DNA from: Syncephalastrum monosporum B8922
Lineage: Eukaryota > Mucoromycota > Mucoromycetes > Mucorales > Syncephalastraceae
Direction: 5' to 3'
Assembly (NCBI GenBank): GCA_000697355.1
Contig: JNEN01000873.1
Span: 1-64,000, forward strand
Length of the DNA: 64,000 nt
The position numbers and the translations under genes were made by a program. Positions 21,837 through 34,596 of the stretch are shown piece after piece (the first letter of the stretch is position 1; each line of letters begins with the position of its first letter). Below the pieces are notes generated by a model, which did not search any database, was not told the DNA's origin, and saw only the letters and a list, made by a program, of their open reading frames with translations.

Positions 21837-23725
21837 ATGCCTCAGGAACAACAGCAGAATCTCGACACCGCACAGCGGCAAAAAGGCGCCAAAGAAGGAA
21901 AAGATGATGGCGTCTCTGCTTCCACTGCCGCACGAAAAGATAGTACTTCTTCGCCCGAGGACAGCAACTCGCAGCAAACTCTCAATAACGTTTTTCAGGT
22001 ATGAATTAAAATATAGCATGTACAGCGGAACCCATATATCATGGCCGTGATCTTTATACACGTATAGCGGAATGAGGCTCTCGCTAAAGCCAATCAAGAA
22101 CTGAAAAAAGAAGTATCTGTACTTACAATGGAGAGAAAGTAAGTAAAGGCACACAGCTATCTAATGGTTACCTCACGCGACAAATTTATCTTCACAAGGA
22201 TCCTTCTTGACAAACTGCTTCAGATTGATATCGGTCCATCAATAAGCAGTGAACAGTTCATCCTGCCCAATATAAGCAGCGAAGCATCTTTCACTAGTAT
22301 CGAGGCACTGGTAAACCTCACTGACGAGCAGCTTCAGTCACAAGAGAGAAGCCAGGGCGATTTACCTGCAGAGCCGTCTGAAACAGCTGATACCAGTGCG
22401 CTAATGTCTTCTTTTGCTGGTACTGATTATGAGAATATCCTTGCCGCCGCTGCACAGCAGTACAAGTCAGCCAAACAACCATACCCGTCCGCCGGATTAC
22501 AGGTCAAAAACAAAAAAGACAGCCATAATATACCACTGTCAACTGATGTTGATATATTGAATCCACAGGGTAATGGTGAAACGGTTTCAAAGGAGAAGGA
22601 GAAAGCTTCGGCAGTGTCGTTGAGTCAAGCTGGGAGCAGCCAAGGTCATACGGAGCGTAGCGTCCACCCCACATCTAGCAATTCAACTGTAATCCAGTCG
22701 CCCTCATCCGGGTTTGCATCACCTATGTCAGCGAGCATGCGCCCACGACGACCTGGCAGCTCGAAACGGAGGGCCACCCTCAAACGACATCGAGAAGAAG
22801 AGGTGACGCCTTACGTACCGGCCGAATGCGATGAAGATGGCAAGCTCACGTTACCACAAGAGATTGGTATCTTTACACTCGTAAAACTTGGCACTATTGT
22901 AGCAGATCGTCCTGCTTACCATACAGACCGCTACATATATCCTGTTGGATATACCATTGAGAGGTACGATGTGGATATTTTCTTCTGACTGCCGTCATCT
23001 GACCAGGAGGATTATTTAGACCCTACCCATCCTTCGTAGATCCAGAGAAATCTACGACCATGACCGCCACCATCCTTGACGGGGGCGATGCTCCTTTATT
23101 TTCTATCACAGCGGCCGATATGCCCAATGAACCCTTGATCGGAAAATCGCCCTCCACTCCATGGACAGCCGCTGTGAAGAAGGCATGCCAGATTCGAGGT
23201 CGGCGCGCGCCCAAATCCACTGCTGGACCCGATTTATATGGTCTAAAATGCACGACCATCTCCAAGCTCATCCAAGATTTACCCGGTGCAGACCAGTTGG
23301 AGAATTACGTCTGGCAAACCTTTGAGGAGTCAAGTGAGAAGACAGACAAGCGGCGCAACACGTCATCCCTCGAGCAGCTGGTCGCTCTCGCTGAAGATTC
23401 GCAGCAAATCAATGAATCGTCCTCCAACACGGGGACTGCGTCTTCGACTACCGGGTCATCTCCCAGTAGCCAAAAACAGCATACCACATGTCTCCCGTCG
23501 TTATCTGCGCTTATGTCCACAAGAAAACAGGTTTCCAAGGCTAGTAAGCTATCAGCGACCGAGAAATGGATGTCAGCAGACGCGTTCGCTTCTGTGGATC
23601 AGACAGTCGCGTACCACCCTCACTTTGGTAGGATCGCGGCCAAAATTGCTGAGACGAGCACTATCGCAATGAAAAAGGAAACCCCAGATGAGGACCAGCT
23701 TTCTGACAGTACTGAAAATGAGTGA
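21837..23725 (+). CDS. FYRN-FYRC domain nuclear protein (TBRG1-like)
   Basis: Four exons: 21837-21998, 22068-22138, 22157-22963 and 23020-23725, 581 residues. Residues about 55-95 (ANQELKKEVSVLTMERN) form a short coiled coil. A Ser/Thr-rich low-complexity region with a basic patch (RRPGSSKRRATLKRHR) follows. The FYRN motif is RYIYPVGYTIER joined across intron 3 to PYPSFVDP, and FYRC contains ILDGGDAPLFSITA, then GPDLYGLKCTTISKLIQDLPGA. The acceptor at 23018-23019 was chosen because nearer AGs give a stop. FYRN/FYRC pairs occur in chromatin proteins such as MLL and TBRG1; the order and spacing here fit TBRG1. Role: probably chromatin or transcription; partner unknown. The C-terminal third is disordered. 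Confidence 0.85.
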
Positions 23726-23811
23726 TAGTAAGCAGTACAAACAAAATGTGTAAGAGCGAGGTATATTGAAATAAGGAGTTTGCTTAATAAACTGGATGGG
23801 TTGTTTGCTAT

Positions 23812-25535
23812 TTACGTGGCAGTAAACGCAAGGCTGGCACCGGCATTGGATGTCGCGGCCTGGATAGAACCGCCACCTGCTTTGTGATATACACCCTGCT
23901 TGTGGTACTCTTCATCGATCGAAAATCGGACGGCTTGAGGCTCATGTGTCTCGATTCTCGCGGGTGATGAGGATGTCTTGAGGTCGAAACTTCCAACAAA
24001 GGATGTTGGCTATAGCAAGAACAGAGTAAGCAAACGAACACATGATACTGCTTCGACAGGCTACATACCACTGAAATATCCATGTTGGCGTTGGAGGTCG
24101 TAAAGATGGATACCAAGTCCGAGGCCGACCCAGCAAGATTGGCGCGAATATTGGCATTGGACGTACGTGCTTCGACGTGACGCAAGATACGTGCATGTTT
24201 TAGTTCGACCCTGGCATTGGTAGTCTTCACCAGGAGGTCCTCGGCATGGATTTGACCACTTGCAGTGATTTGCGCATTGCTTGTCTTTAGGCTGACCCGA
24301 GGTGCATCCACCGTGTTAGAAAGTGATATATAGGCATTCGAGGCGACAAGATCAACGGTGTTGCAGATCAAGTGGCTCGATACATCCAGGTGAGCATTGG
24401 ACGTCGTGGCCTGGAGAACAGGTGTGTCAATTGTCTTCGTTTCGAGCTTCGTGTACGCGTCCTTGCTGCGCAGCTGAATCGAGGTCGTAGCCTGCAAGCG
24501 TTTACCCATCAAATGAATGGCAGAGTATTTCGTCTCGAGCTTCAGCGATTCTCCGTGCCATTCCGCATCCGAAGGCTGGACAATCTGAGCATAGTCGCCG
24601 AAGACGTCGATATGGCGGACAGAGGGTGCACGGAGCTCAACCTTCTTGTTGGACACGAGGCGGATGCCGCTGCGCGGCGCCTGTACCTCGACAATGGCTT
24701 CATTTGACCAGAACTTCCATCGCGACGGCACCTCAACTTCCACTTCGGTTTGCGATCCGCTCTTGATCGTCTTGAACTTGGTCTGGTTAGCGAAATCGGC
24801 AGGTGTGGCATGAATTCGGATCGTCGGGTAGTCCTCTTTACCCTCGGTGAGCTGGACCTTGGAATTCCAGCCGTCGAGGGTAATCTTGACCTCGTCGCCG
24901 ACGTCAGCGCGGATAACGTGGGGAAGGGTTACCCAATATGCATCGTCGCGTCCCCCACCTATGCTACTGAGGACGAAAGAGTAAAGAAGAATGCCAAACA
25001 ATAGAGAAAGGAAGAGGCAGAGTCGACGGGTGAGCGCTCTGAATTTTTTCGGTCTCCCCGGACACCTTCCCCAGGGATTTCTCATCATGGGGTACCTCTT
25101 GCTTCCACCACCGCCAAAGAGAGTTCCGAAAAAGCCGCCGCGACTCGAGCAATTACCAGCGCCAGAACCATTCGAAGTGCCAGGATAGGCCGGAGCAGAC
25201 GAGGATGATGACTGTTGTTGGTAGTGTTGCGGCTGTTCTGGAGAAGGAGAAGAGGGAAGGGCAAAGGTCTGGTACTGAGGTTGTGGTGCGAATGAAGGCA
25301 CGTCGTCGGGAAGTGGTAATTTGCTGAGATCAGGGGCCGATGCTTGAGCAGTGGATGTCTGTGGCGGTTCGGTGGTAAAGTGGGAGGAGCTCGAGGGTGC
25401 GCTGTCCGCAGGCGAATTCGGCACAGCGCTGTAAGGTGGAGGAGGACTCGTAGGTGTCTGGTCTGCTCAATCCATTATCAGTCAATGTCACATCCACGCA
25501 AAACAATGGCTTCAATTTTTAGTACCGTCAAACAT
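23812..25535 (-). CDS. Type II membrane protein with repeat-rich (beta-helix-like) ectodomain
   Basis: Three exons: 25535-25526, 25462-24069 and 24009-23812, 533 residues. The 10-base first exon MFD-D supplies the ATG, since the downstream frame has none before QTPTSPPPPY. The N-terminal 130 residues are Pro/Ser/Gln-rich and cytosolic by inference. A single membrane span follows (LFLSLLFGILLYSFVL). The rest is a beta-rich ectodomain with imperfect repeats around T-S/T-N-A: ATTSNAHLDV, KTSNAQITAS, KTTNARVEL, ARTSNANIRA, TTSNANMDI and again AATSNAGASL at the end. This is the DUF4097/adhesin-like right-handed stack pattern seen in many fungal membrane proteins of unknown function. It is convergent with the FYR gene, the two stops being 87 bases apart. 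Confidence 0.8.
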
Positions 25536-25829
25536 GGGACAAACGGTATGTGAAAGAAGTAGGGGAAAAAGGATCGCGCCACAATGAAAGACTTTAAAAT
25601 TGTTATATTGTTACACAAGTTTATCCTCTTGGCTTTTCCTTGGCGGGGCTCAGCACGGATCACAAATGTCTTCCCATGCACGTCACTCAGTAGCAATAGC
25701 ATTCAAACAGTTTATTGGTAAGTTAGATTCGTTCAAGCCGCTCGTACCCGTTTTGACTCATTGGCGTTTCCAGATGCAGACCGCTATCCATGATGTACTA
25801 GTCAGTGCTCTGCACCCATGAGAGATAAT

Positions 25830-28800
25830 TTAGTATACCTTTTCGCCCTTGGATGTCCGGCTTTCTTCATACTTGCGCAAGAATGCGTCTGGCAGGTAAT
25901 TTTGCTTCATTGTCTGTGTTCGCTATGTGTGAGCAGATGAATCCAAACGCTTATTGACGCATGTACCTCTGTCTGAATGGAACCCGCCGGCAACGCTTTG
26001 TAAAGCTTGGATTGGAGACTGACTTTTTGAGGGTAGGCACTCAAGGGCCACGACATGTCTTCGCATTTCCTCTTGATCATGTAGCTTGCTAATTCACTCA
26101 GCACATACGAGTTCTTAGAAAACAAAGGATGTGAGTATCAATGATGATTCCAGTGAAGTGATCCGTTTACCTGGCTCAGCTCCGTAGCAACCATGTCTTT
26201 TGAAGATTTGATTTTTTGCGCGACGTGATACAAGAAAGCGACATTATCCGCATTGGCGATGCAACTCAAGAAAAACTCAATATAGGGAGGGAAATCGACG
26301 AGGTCCTCTGTCGCGATACCGTAATCGGGGTGATGGGCGAGTGTGTGAATAAGTTGAACAAACGAGTGTTCGACGATATGTGTGTGGGCTATTCAAGTGG
26401 GTGTTAGCCACACTCTTTAATTGAGATTCGTGCCAATTGCTTACCTGTCGGATTGGAAGCGGCGGCTGCCCGCTTTTGGATAAAATATTTGACCTATCCA
26501 CAGATATCGTCAACATAACTGTTCTTTCCATTCTTTTTCCCTTTCGACTTACGCGTTTCAAGAGGCTGGTCTCGGGCTCGTGCGCACACAAGAAAAGCAA
26601 TGCAAAGTAGCGTGGATGCATCTGGCCGGTCTGGATACCTCGCATCATCATGTCCGCCGCGCCCTCGCGCACATCATAGCAAGCATCTTGGAGGATCAGT
26701 CCGAGCTTCTCAAACTTGGGCACATTGAGCTCGTGCTGGTAGTCTTGCATGTGAGTCAGCTTAATGATGGCACTCGCCGCCGTCAAACGCAGGTGGGACA
26801 CCTCGGCAGCACTAGATCATACCATGAACATTCTGTATCTATCAACGCTTCACGACGACTTACCATAAGCCAGCCGAGGTCGCCATGTCTGCCGTCGTAT
26901 CGAGCCAATCCCAGAGAAGCGCAAAGATGCGGTCCACGACGAAATCTTCCTTGTCATGGTCGGGGGTAGAAGCAAGGAAGTTGACAAGCAGGTGCATGCC
27001 CGTGACCTTTTCTTTGGAACTATTGGGCAACTCCTCATAGGGGATCCAAATACGGTTCTCTTCGTCGGGTGCAGGCGTACTCTTCGGCAACACCTTGGTT
27101 TCCATGAGCTCCAAGAGCTCAGGGATGTGCGCTTCGAGTTGCGCCGGTGTTTGCACTGCGAACTCGGCCAAGCAAGTCAGCGACACCATCAGATTCGGGT
27201 TATCCTCAGAGAGACTTTGGCAGAGGCGCTTTTATAACGTTCACCTGTCAGGAACCCAAATTGAGACCTAGGGGCAGATTGTACTTACCTCAATGGCGGC
27301 TGAGCGCGTGCTGTCTTCTGAGATATTGGCCATGATAATCGAAGCATACTTGGCCCGCTGCTGATTGTTCTGCTGCGTCAGGTCGTGTAACCGTGTCAAG
27401 AAGTCTTCTGTGTAGAGATTGGATTGTGTGCCTGCAGAGCAAATTTGCGCCAGCAGTTCGAGGGAGCTGTCGACTTGAGGGACTGTGAATAGACCTGAAA
27501 AATGCGACAGGACAAACTTACGGATGATATCATTGGTTTCGGTTGCGATACTCGTAATGAGATCTTGCGAGTAACTGTCGTACATGGACGGATAGACGTT
27601 GGCAATTTCCTATCATTGTCCCACATGAGCCTTCGTTGAACTGACATAGTTAGTTTTTCTTTTCTTTACCTTGAGAATAAAAAGTGCCGCACTGGCTTTT
27701 GGGCTGGTAGATTCGGTGGAGAACTCGCGCAGTTGTTCCAGTAGATACAGGATGCAGCTCTTGTTAAGCAGCAGTGGAGCAGCCTTGTTGATCAGTGACT
27801 CAAACTCTTGTGTGAAAGCGAGACCATTGTCTCTTAATTCCTCGGCGAGTTTCTCCTATAGACATGGATGAGACCGGGTGCCCTTTTTTAAAAGAATCCA
27901 TCTGCTTACTCGATATTCGACCACTTGCTCACAGTCACTCTCGAGGCTCACACACTGCCGCAGGAGATCAAGACACGTCTTCTCCTCCAGTTCTGGGAAT
28001 CTGCGCAGTGCGGTAGCCATTTTGGCGGCATCGGGAAAATGACCTAATACGCAAGTGAATGAAATAATGTGAGTTTCAGACTTGGATTCTCCAGTTTGCC
28101 GACTTACTCGACACCCGTTTGATCATGGCTTCCAGTTTTTGTTTGTAGTCATCCTGTTCATACGTGTCCGTCTCGATGTCCGACTCAAACTCATGCTCAT
28201 AAAGGTCCAGCAGCTTTTGCACAAGCACTTTAACGCTAATATTCAAGGGTGTGAGTATGGCTCATTCGTCTGTGGACCTTTGTTTCCTTTACCTCTTTTG
28301 CTTTGTGTTTAATGCTCGAAACGCCACCTGGCCGCGGCTGTCCAACGACTGTACCACCTTCAATAAACGTTTGCTCCATTCTTCCTTGCCAAGGCTCTCT
28401 GGAATGATATACAGCCGGAGTGTGTTTTCCAGCGTGGCACTGGTCGCACTCTGTCAGTACGTTTCGTTCTCTCCTTCCCATCCTTCCACTTACGTGACTG
28501 ATAAGTCGTCGACATAAAGGCACTTGAGTAAAGTGTCGGGTATCCAGTCGACCTTCTCAGCGATGCGATCCTCGTCAGCATCCATCCTAAACGTATTCAT
28601 GTGAGCAACGACGTGTGCATAGCAATACCAAGGCGCTAGTTACATGTCAGAGCAGGATCGGTGATAAATGCTACCCAAAGCTGTCATAGCTGCTTGGCGC
28701 ACCGTTCGCTAGTGAGAACAGAGTGTGTGAGTACCCCAGCGATTCCTTTAACACTTGCCGGTTTACCTTTTTATCTTTGCAGCGCATGGCCAACTCCTCG

Positions 28801-30313
28801 AGCACCGACCGATCGACAAAAGCCACAACGGACGAAATACTGAGCTCGCCGAGCATAGTGCAGGCGGCCGAACGCACCTTGTCTTCCGGGTCCGCAAGCT
28901 TGTTTCGAATGCATGCTGCATGTGGACCTTGGTAAGCTCACTCCTTTATTTCACCCTTGTCCTACTTACAGTTGAGCTCGACCGTGTCTTGCTGCTGGCC
29001 TTCAAGAATCGGTGCGCATTTCTGTATCCATGTAATACGAATCTGTGCCGACTTGTCGTTTCGTCTATTTCTTTTCTTCAGTATCCAGCCCTTATCACAC
29101 CAAAATCTGTGTGTTTCTGTAGTATTACCGTCCCAGCCAAGTCTTCCATACACTGGGGTATTCCTGGAAAAGGGACGAGTTGGGTTCAGCAAGCATGGCA
29201 CCAATGGTTTCAATAGAGACGAGGCGGACAGTATCATCATTGAGCTTCATCTCTTCCTCGAGCTGAGGAATCACGTTGAGTAAGAGGTCAGGCACGACTG
29301 AATGGACGCGTTGAATGAGACGATGCACTTTGCGTAGATCAGCCACGTCTTCCTCCACGCCACTGCTGCGGCTCATGGCCACAAGCGCATCCGTAAAGTA
29401 CTTGTACATGTCAATACCATATATTCCATACGTTCTCTTCTGCTTACCTGACAGACACGTCTCTGCAGTACATTGGAACAGGCCTGGCACAGCTCCAGGG
29501 CCATGGTATACGCTGGGTCTTCCGATTCCTTGAGTCATATTCGATGAGATACAATGTTTATCGACCGTTGTCCTTTTTATCTTACTTTTTCAAACTGTTC
29601 CAGGACAAGCTCCACCGCGTCCTGAGGCAGGGATCCGATTTCTTCGAGGAGTTGGATCAAGAGGTCCGTCAGGCACACTTGGGCGTTGCGCGGCAAATGA
29701 CGGGTGGCCAGGTCAAAGAAGGTAGCAAAGATGGTGGAGAGTAAGGACTCGGCGTCGCTGAGGTCGGCCACGATAATGATACTTTTGACAGTCGACAAGC
29801 TCTCGAGCAAGTAGAAATAAAAGCGATAGTTTTCACCATCGACATCTTTGAGATGCCTCAACTCATTCACGAAGAAGGAGAAGAGTGTCTAGCAATGAAG
29901 GCGTTAGCATGTCTGCCGGTGTGTCTTGCGTATGCAGTGGAATGGTTACCGAGAGTTCGCGCTGGGAGTACGGTGCCTCGGGCGCGAAGAGACGGAGGAT
30001 ATCGGCCAGACAGCAGGCAGCGAGTGCGCGGACAGTGCTGTTTTTGTGCCTGAGCGTCTTGCTGTGAATAAGTTCTTTGGAGACCTTGTCGAGCGACTCC
30101 TTGTCGACAGTCTGCTGGTCGAGTTTCTGTAACTGCTCTTGAAGGATCTACTCGATTTGCGTCAGGACAAAGAACAAGAGTACTGAAGCGATGCATTGTA
30201 ATGCATACCGTAAGACGTTCTTTGAGGTCGTTGACGGGAATAGCCCTCGAGCCAGCGGGCACCAAGTCAAAGTCGAACTCGAGTGCCTGCGTTGGATCGA
30301 CCTCCATGAGCAT
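25830..30313 (-). CDS. PDS5: Cohesin-associated HEAT-repeat protein PDS5
   Basis: About 20 exons and 1,140 residues. Clear exons include 30313-30209, 30147-29950, 29888-29586, 29528-29448, 29400-29129 and 29064-28970, all in phase; the boundary near 28931/28919 is ambiguous, and the 3' exons down to KGEKVY at 25830 are approximate. Diagnostic stretches are [76 protein letters not shown], and [16 protein letters not shown]5 binds the cohesin ring, controls loading and release, and is needed to maintain sister-chromatid cohesion and loop formation. The HEAT repeats run the whole length. The last exon reads into a TAA right after a potential donor, so a short extra C-terminal exon is possible. 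It is divergent with the next gene. Confidence 0.92.
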
Positions 30314-30507
30314 CTCGTATGTTGTAAAAGAGGGAAAAAAAGGGCGAAAATTCGAAAAGCGCGTCGGGCGCGTTCAAATTTGGTGCAGCTTTCGCGTCTG
30401 CCCGCTGCTGCGCGCGAAACTTTGGGCAGGTTTGACAAGGCCTTTCAAATACGAAAAAGTAAAAGACCGCCCATCGTACACATACAGCACTTGTTTTTTT
30501 CTTTGTT
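30314..30507. promoter_or_regulatory. Shared divergent promoter of PDS5 and the MGR3-like gene
   Basis: Only 194 bases separate the two start codons, which point away from each other. The interval is purine-rich on the PDS5-distal side and contains gcgaaaattcgaaaagcgcg and a similar cgcgcgaaac stretch. The repeated gcgaaa/ttcgcg cores resemble MCB/E2F-like elements, which would suit a cell-cycle gene such as PDS5. This is inference only. Confidence 0.45.
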
Positions 30508-31718
30508 ATGTTGTCTCCCACTATGCTCTTTAGACCACTACCGGTGTTTCGAACGACAGCCCAGGCCTCCCTTCGACGGACAACAGCGACGGCCACTACA
30601 ACCATAACACAGCCCTGCCGACGCTACGTGCAACCTTCGTTTCGTCGGCATGCCCAAGAGCGGCCTGGGTTTTCGACGAATCCGTCGGCGGAATCGATGC
30701 GCAAAGCGACATCGCTCTTCAAGCGTGTCTTTAAGCTGACGGGGTATACAGCCATTGCACTGGGCGCAGGCGCCGCGATCTGTTGGCAGTCGTACCACCT
30801 GTACATTGAGCAATTCCTCGAGGCGACACCCAGCGAGCTTTCGTACAGGGCGCGCAATCTCCTCCATGGCGCGTATGTGCGTGAAAAGGTCGCGCCTGAC
30901 CACGAGGTGGCGGCGGTGTACCTCAACGAAGTGCTGCGGATTGCGCTGGAAGAGCAGAAGCTGGACGAGCACTCGCCGGTCGTGATCCAGCTCCGTCTAC
31001 GACTCGCAGACGACGAAGCGCGCGCAGGCAACTTGTACGGCGCCATCACCGAATACACCCGCGCCTGGAAGCTCCTCACGGAGAGCGCAGCGGATAACGA
31101 ACGTTGGATGGCCAAGACAGCCAAGGAGATGGGCACACTGTATTATCGGGTGGGCGACTACGAGCATGCCGAGGAGTTCCTGGCCTGGGCCTTCGATCGG
31201 CTCAAGTCTGGCGCAGAGGAGGGTGCAGAGGATACCTTTTTGAAGGTGACGACGACCAATGCGCTCGCAAGCGTGTATGCCGTGCAACGCCGTTTCGATC
31301 TGGCCATGCCCTTGCTCCTCTTAGCATTGAAGGATATCCCGGAGGAATCCACCGAAAGCAAATGGATCTGTCTGAAGGGTATCTTGCAGAACCAGCTGTG
31401 CGAGACCATGTACGGCATGGCCAAGATCGACGAGGCCCTCGGCTGGGCTCAGGCCTCCCTCGAATCCTGCACCGTCGGCCTTGACGTGGACAAGAACAAG
31501 AAGGGCGAGGCCGTGCTGAACCGCGACTGCCAAGATTGTCGTGTCATTGTCGCTAATAATCTGTCCAAGCTCCTGGAGGTAGGTTCAACACACTCTAGTT
31601 GCATCATCGAAACTCATGCGCGTATGCTTCTGCCTAGATGAAAGGGGATAAAGAACAAGCGCAATCTTACTATGAGCAGTCGCTCATGTTTGCAGCAGAC
31701 GCAGCCGAGACCCAATAG
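30508..31718 (+). CDS. Mitochondrial TPR protein, MGR3-like
   Basis: Two exons, 30508-31578 and 31638-31718, 383 residues. The first 50 residues are Arg/Ser/Thr-rich without acids, as in a mitochondrial presequence, followed by one membrane span (LTGYTAIALGAGAAICW). The remainder is tetratricopeptide repeats: AGNLYGAITEYTRAWKLL, MGTLYYRVGDYEHAEEFLAWA, ALASVYAVQRRFDLAMPLLLLAL, and EQAQSYYEQSL in the second exon. This layout matches the fungal MGR3 family, whose yeast member is a substrate adaptor of the inner-membrane i-AAA protease. An alternative start at 30523 would shorten the presequence by five residues. The same layout is shared by other inner-membrane TPR proteins, so the gene name is not assigned. 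Confidence 0.75.
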
Positions 31719-31911
31719 ACGCCATAGAACTCATCCATTTTCTCTACTTCATGCAAAGAAACAGAAAAAAGATACCGTTTCCTTTTTTATTGTCAGCTTT
31801 TTATTTTTATTTTTCTCTTTTGAGGGTCAGGTGTGTGTGTCGCGGGAGGGGAGAGAAGTTGGTGATTTTGGAACAATTAAACAATTAGAAGAGAAAGAGA
31901 CGCTGCTTTGT

Positions 31912-34596
31912 TTAGCGCTTGCTTCCCTTGAATTTCATGAGGGGCGCAAGGATATCCAAAGGACCTGCCTTTTTGAGAAACTCGTGCTAGGAAAAAAAAA
32001 AAAAGATGGACGGGTCAGTTCCCAAGCCTAGATAGAGTCTTTTCACTTTTGAGTTTACCTCCAGCAGCTCGGCAGCAGTCGCTCTCGATCGAACATCAAC
32101 ACACAAGCACACAGCCAGGAAGCTCTTCAGATCCCTGGAAAGCTTCTCGGGGTTCTTGAGGGTCGGGGTACCGTTCGTGGCAATTAGATACAAGGCCTTG
32201 AGAGGCTCTTCGTCCAAGTATGGCGGCTCATTCTCGATCATTTCGATCGCCATGATACCGAGCGACCAGATATCCACCTTGGCGCCATACTCCTTTTGTT
32301 TGACGACCTCAGGCGCCATCTACATACACCGAGGTTGTGTTAATACGACCCATCAGTCGATCCACGCACAGTATCCACTTTGCACTTACCCAGTAGGGCG
32401 TGCCGACCATGGTCGCACGCTTGTTCTTGGACTCGGTCAACTTGGCACAGAAGCCAAAGTCACTGATCTTGACCTTGCCCTGGAAGTTGAGCAGAATGTT
32501 ATCCGACTTGATGTCACGGTGAATGATGTTTTGCGAGTGGAGGTGGTGCAGGCCCGCCGTGGTCTCCAGGCACACGGTTGCAATCTGCTGCTCGGTCATG
32601 GTATTGTTGTCAATGACATCCGTGAGCGCACCGCCTTCCATATACTCCATCACGACCCAGAGGTCCTTGCTGCCGATCAGGAACGAATCCAAAAAGTTGA
32701 CGATATTATCGTGCTGAGACTCCTTCATGACGAGAATCTCGTTGACGATCAGCTCCTTGCGCGGCTGGTTGGCAAGGTCCATCTGCTTGATGGCCACCTT
32801 GGTGTTGGTCGCGTGCGCCACTGCGACATAGACCGAACCGGAAGCACTGGAGAGAAGATATATATATATATCGATCAGGAGATGCGGCCTTTTCCCATTT
32901 CGAGAGCTTACCCTTGACCGACGCGCTTCAGTTTCTTGTAGAGCTGGTTCGGATCACCGCGCGTGACGACTGACCGAAGCTTGTCCATGATCTGGGCTTC
33001 GGTCATGGTGCTGATACGCTGTTCGACCTTCTTCTTCTGGGCGCCAGAGGTCATTTGCGCCGTGGCCTTTTCGCGCTCACGTTCACGTTCACGCATCTCG
33101 CGCTCTTGTTGCTGTTGTTGCTGCTTCTCGCGCTCACGTTCGCGTTCGCGACGCTCCCGCTCCTTGGCCCGCTCACGCTCCTTTTCACGCTCACGCTCGC
33201 GTTGGAGACGCTGCTTCTCGCGTTCACGCAGTTCGCGCTCGCGCTCGCGCTTCTCGCGCTCTTGGCGTTCCTGCTTCTCCCGTTCAAGGAGGATGCGATC
33301 GTCATAGGCGCCGCCATGGGCGGGTGGCGTGCGGTGGGAGGGCGAGGCGCCATACGATTTCGAGGGGGATGGCTTGGGAGGGTATTGTTGGCGCGAGGGA
33401 CTCGGGGGATCACGGGGTGAGCGAGGATACAGACCCTGGAGGTGAAAAAAGCTTAAAATGCGTGGCTACATCATTGTTTTTTGTAACTTACAGGAGAAGG
33501 GGGTGCGCGATCACCTGGTCGAGGGATATCAGTCTGCGAGCGCTGTGGCGACAGCTTCTGCGGAAGTTGCTACAGGTCAATAAAGCGAGATTAATTAAGT
33601 ATCACCCGACGCATCTACTGCACGTACCCCGCGGCCCACCGTGAGCTCATCCAGCATCTCGTTAACATCGCGGTCAGGGAGACGGCCTGTGGTAGGGGGC
33701 GGTGGTGCCGGGCGTGGCGGTGGCGTGCGTCCGGCAGCGGGTATGGGTGTGCTAGGTGATTTCTTGGACTCCTGGATGAGGGCCGCCCATCGGTCGTCAC
33801 TCATCCGCTCAACCGCACCTTGCAGATGCGATTGGCCGTACTCTTCGGCTTCTCGTTTGGTCTGCTCTGTATAGAACTCCAAAACATCCAACACAGCTTG
33901 CGGGTTTTTGGCTGCATCTTCTGCTGTAATAGCCGAACCTTTCAGCAGCTTCGTCCATTGATCGGGCAGACCCTGTAGTCACATGTCCTTTTCTCAGCAT
34001 CCATGCATTGATACAATGACTGTTGAGACCACCAGGAGTATGTACTTACAGTGAAAGCGCCCGTAATAGGATCAAAGCCGACATGGACTTCGTGGACAAA
34101 GTTGGTCGGACCTGACGCGCCCAGCGGAGAACGCTGCACGAGTTGAAATGAAACATGCGTGAGATACTATACGCAATTACAATACATGGACTTACATTGT
34201 AAATTTCGTCCATCCAGGAGTAGAGCTCTTCGTCGCTCTTGCACGCAATATAGTACGTTTTATCCTTGGTAGCGATCTCAAAGCAGTACGGCTTCAGGTC
34301 AGTGCGAGTCACTGCCGTGATCTCCTTGAGAAAAATGAGAGCGACGCACTGTCCGGATTGCTACAATATAACGGATATTGGTTGAGCATACATGCTTTGA
34401 TGGATAGTGGTACAAAGAGCCAAGGATATACTGTAAAATAAAGTACAACGAAAAAAAGGGGGGGTGAAGTACTTGCCTCATTTCTATGAAAAGTCAAAGC
34501 CTGATCCCGGAGAACGCAAAATCGCTTGGACCAAATCCACGCTCGCAGACCATCTTCTTTGACGGACAAGTAACCATCCTTTATGATTTCGGTCAT
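31912..34596 (-). CDS. CLA4: PAK-family Ser/Thr kinase with PH and CRIB domains (CLA4 type)
   Basis: Nine exons: 34596-34477, 34348-34196, 34133-34050, 33972-33628, 33569-33492, 33435-32912, 32846-32390, 32319-32059 and 31986-31912, 698 residues. Domain order: PH (1-90, [19 protein letters not shown]), CRIB ([20 protein letters not shown]), Pro-rich linker, a run of RE/ER repeats (about residues 300-385), then the kinase: [48 protein letters not shown]. Cdc42-activated kinases of this type control septation, polarity and branching. Intron 1 has a GC donor (GAG^GCAAGT), inside the PH domain. The kinase catalytic residues are all present. Confidence 0.93.

Noticed and set aside
24069..24420. 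Regular repeats that might suggest a CRISPR-like array
   Set aside because: They are coding repeats (TSNA units) of a eukaryotic membrane protein with imperfect spacing.
33055..33420. Leu-rich plus-strand frames that look like a membrane protein
   Set aside because: They are the complement of the Arg-Glu repeat tract of the PAK gene.
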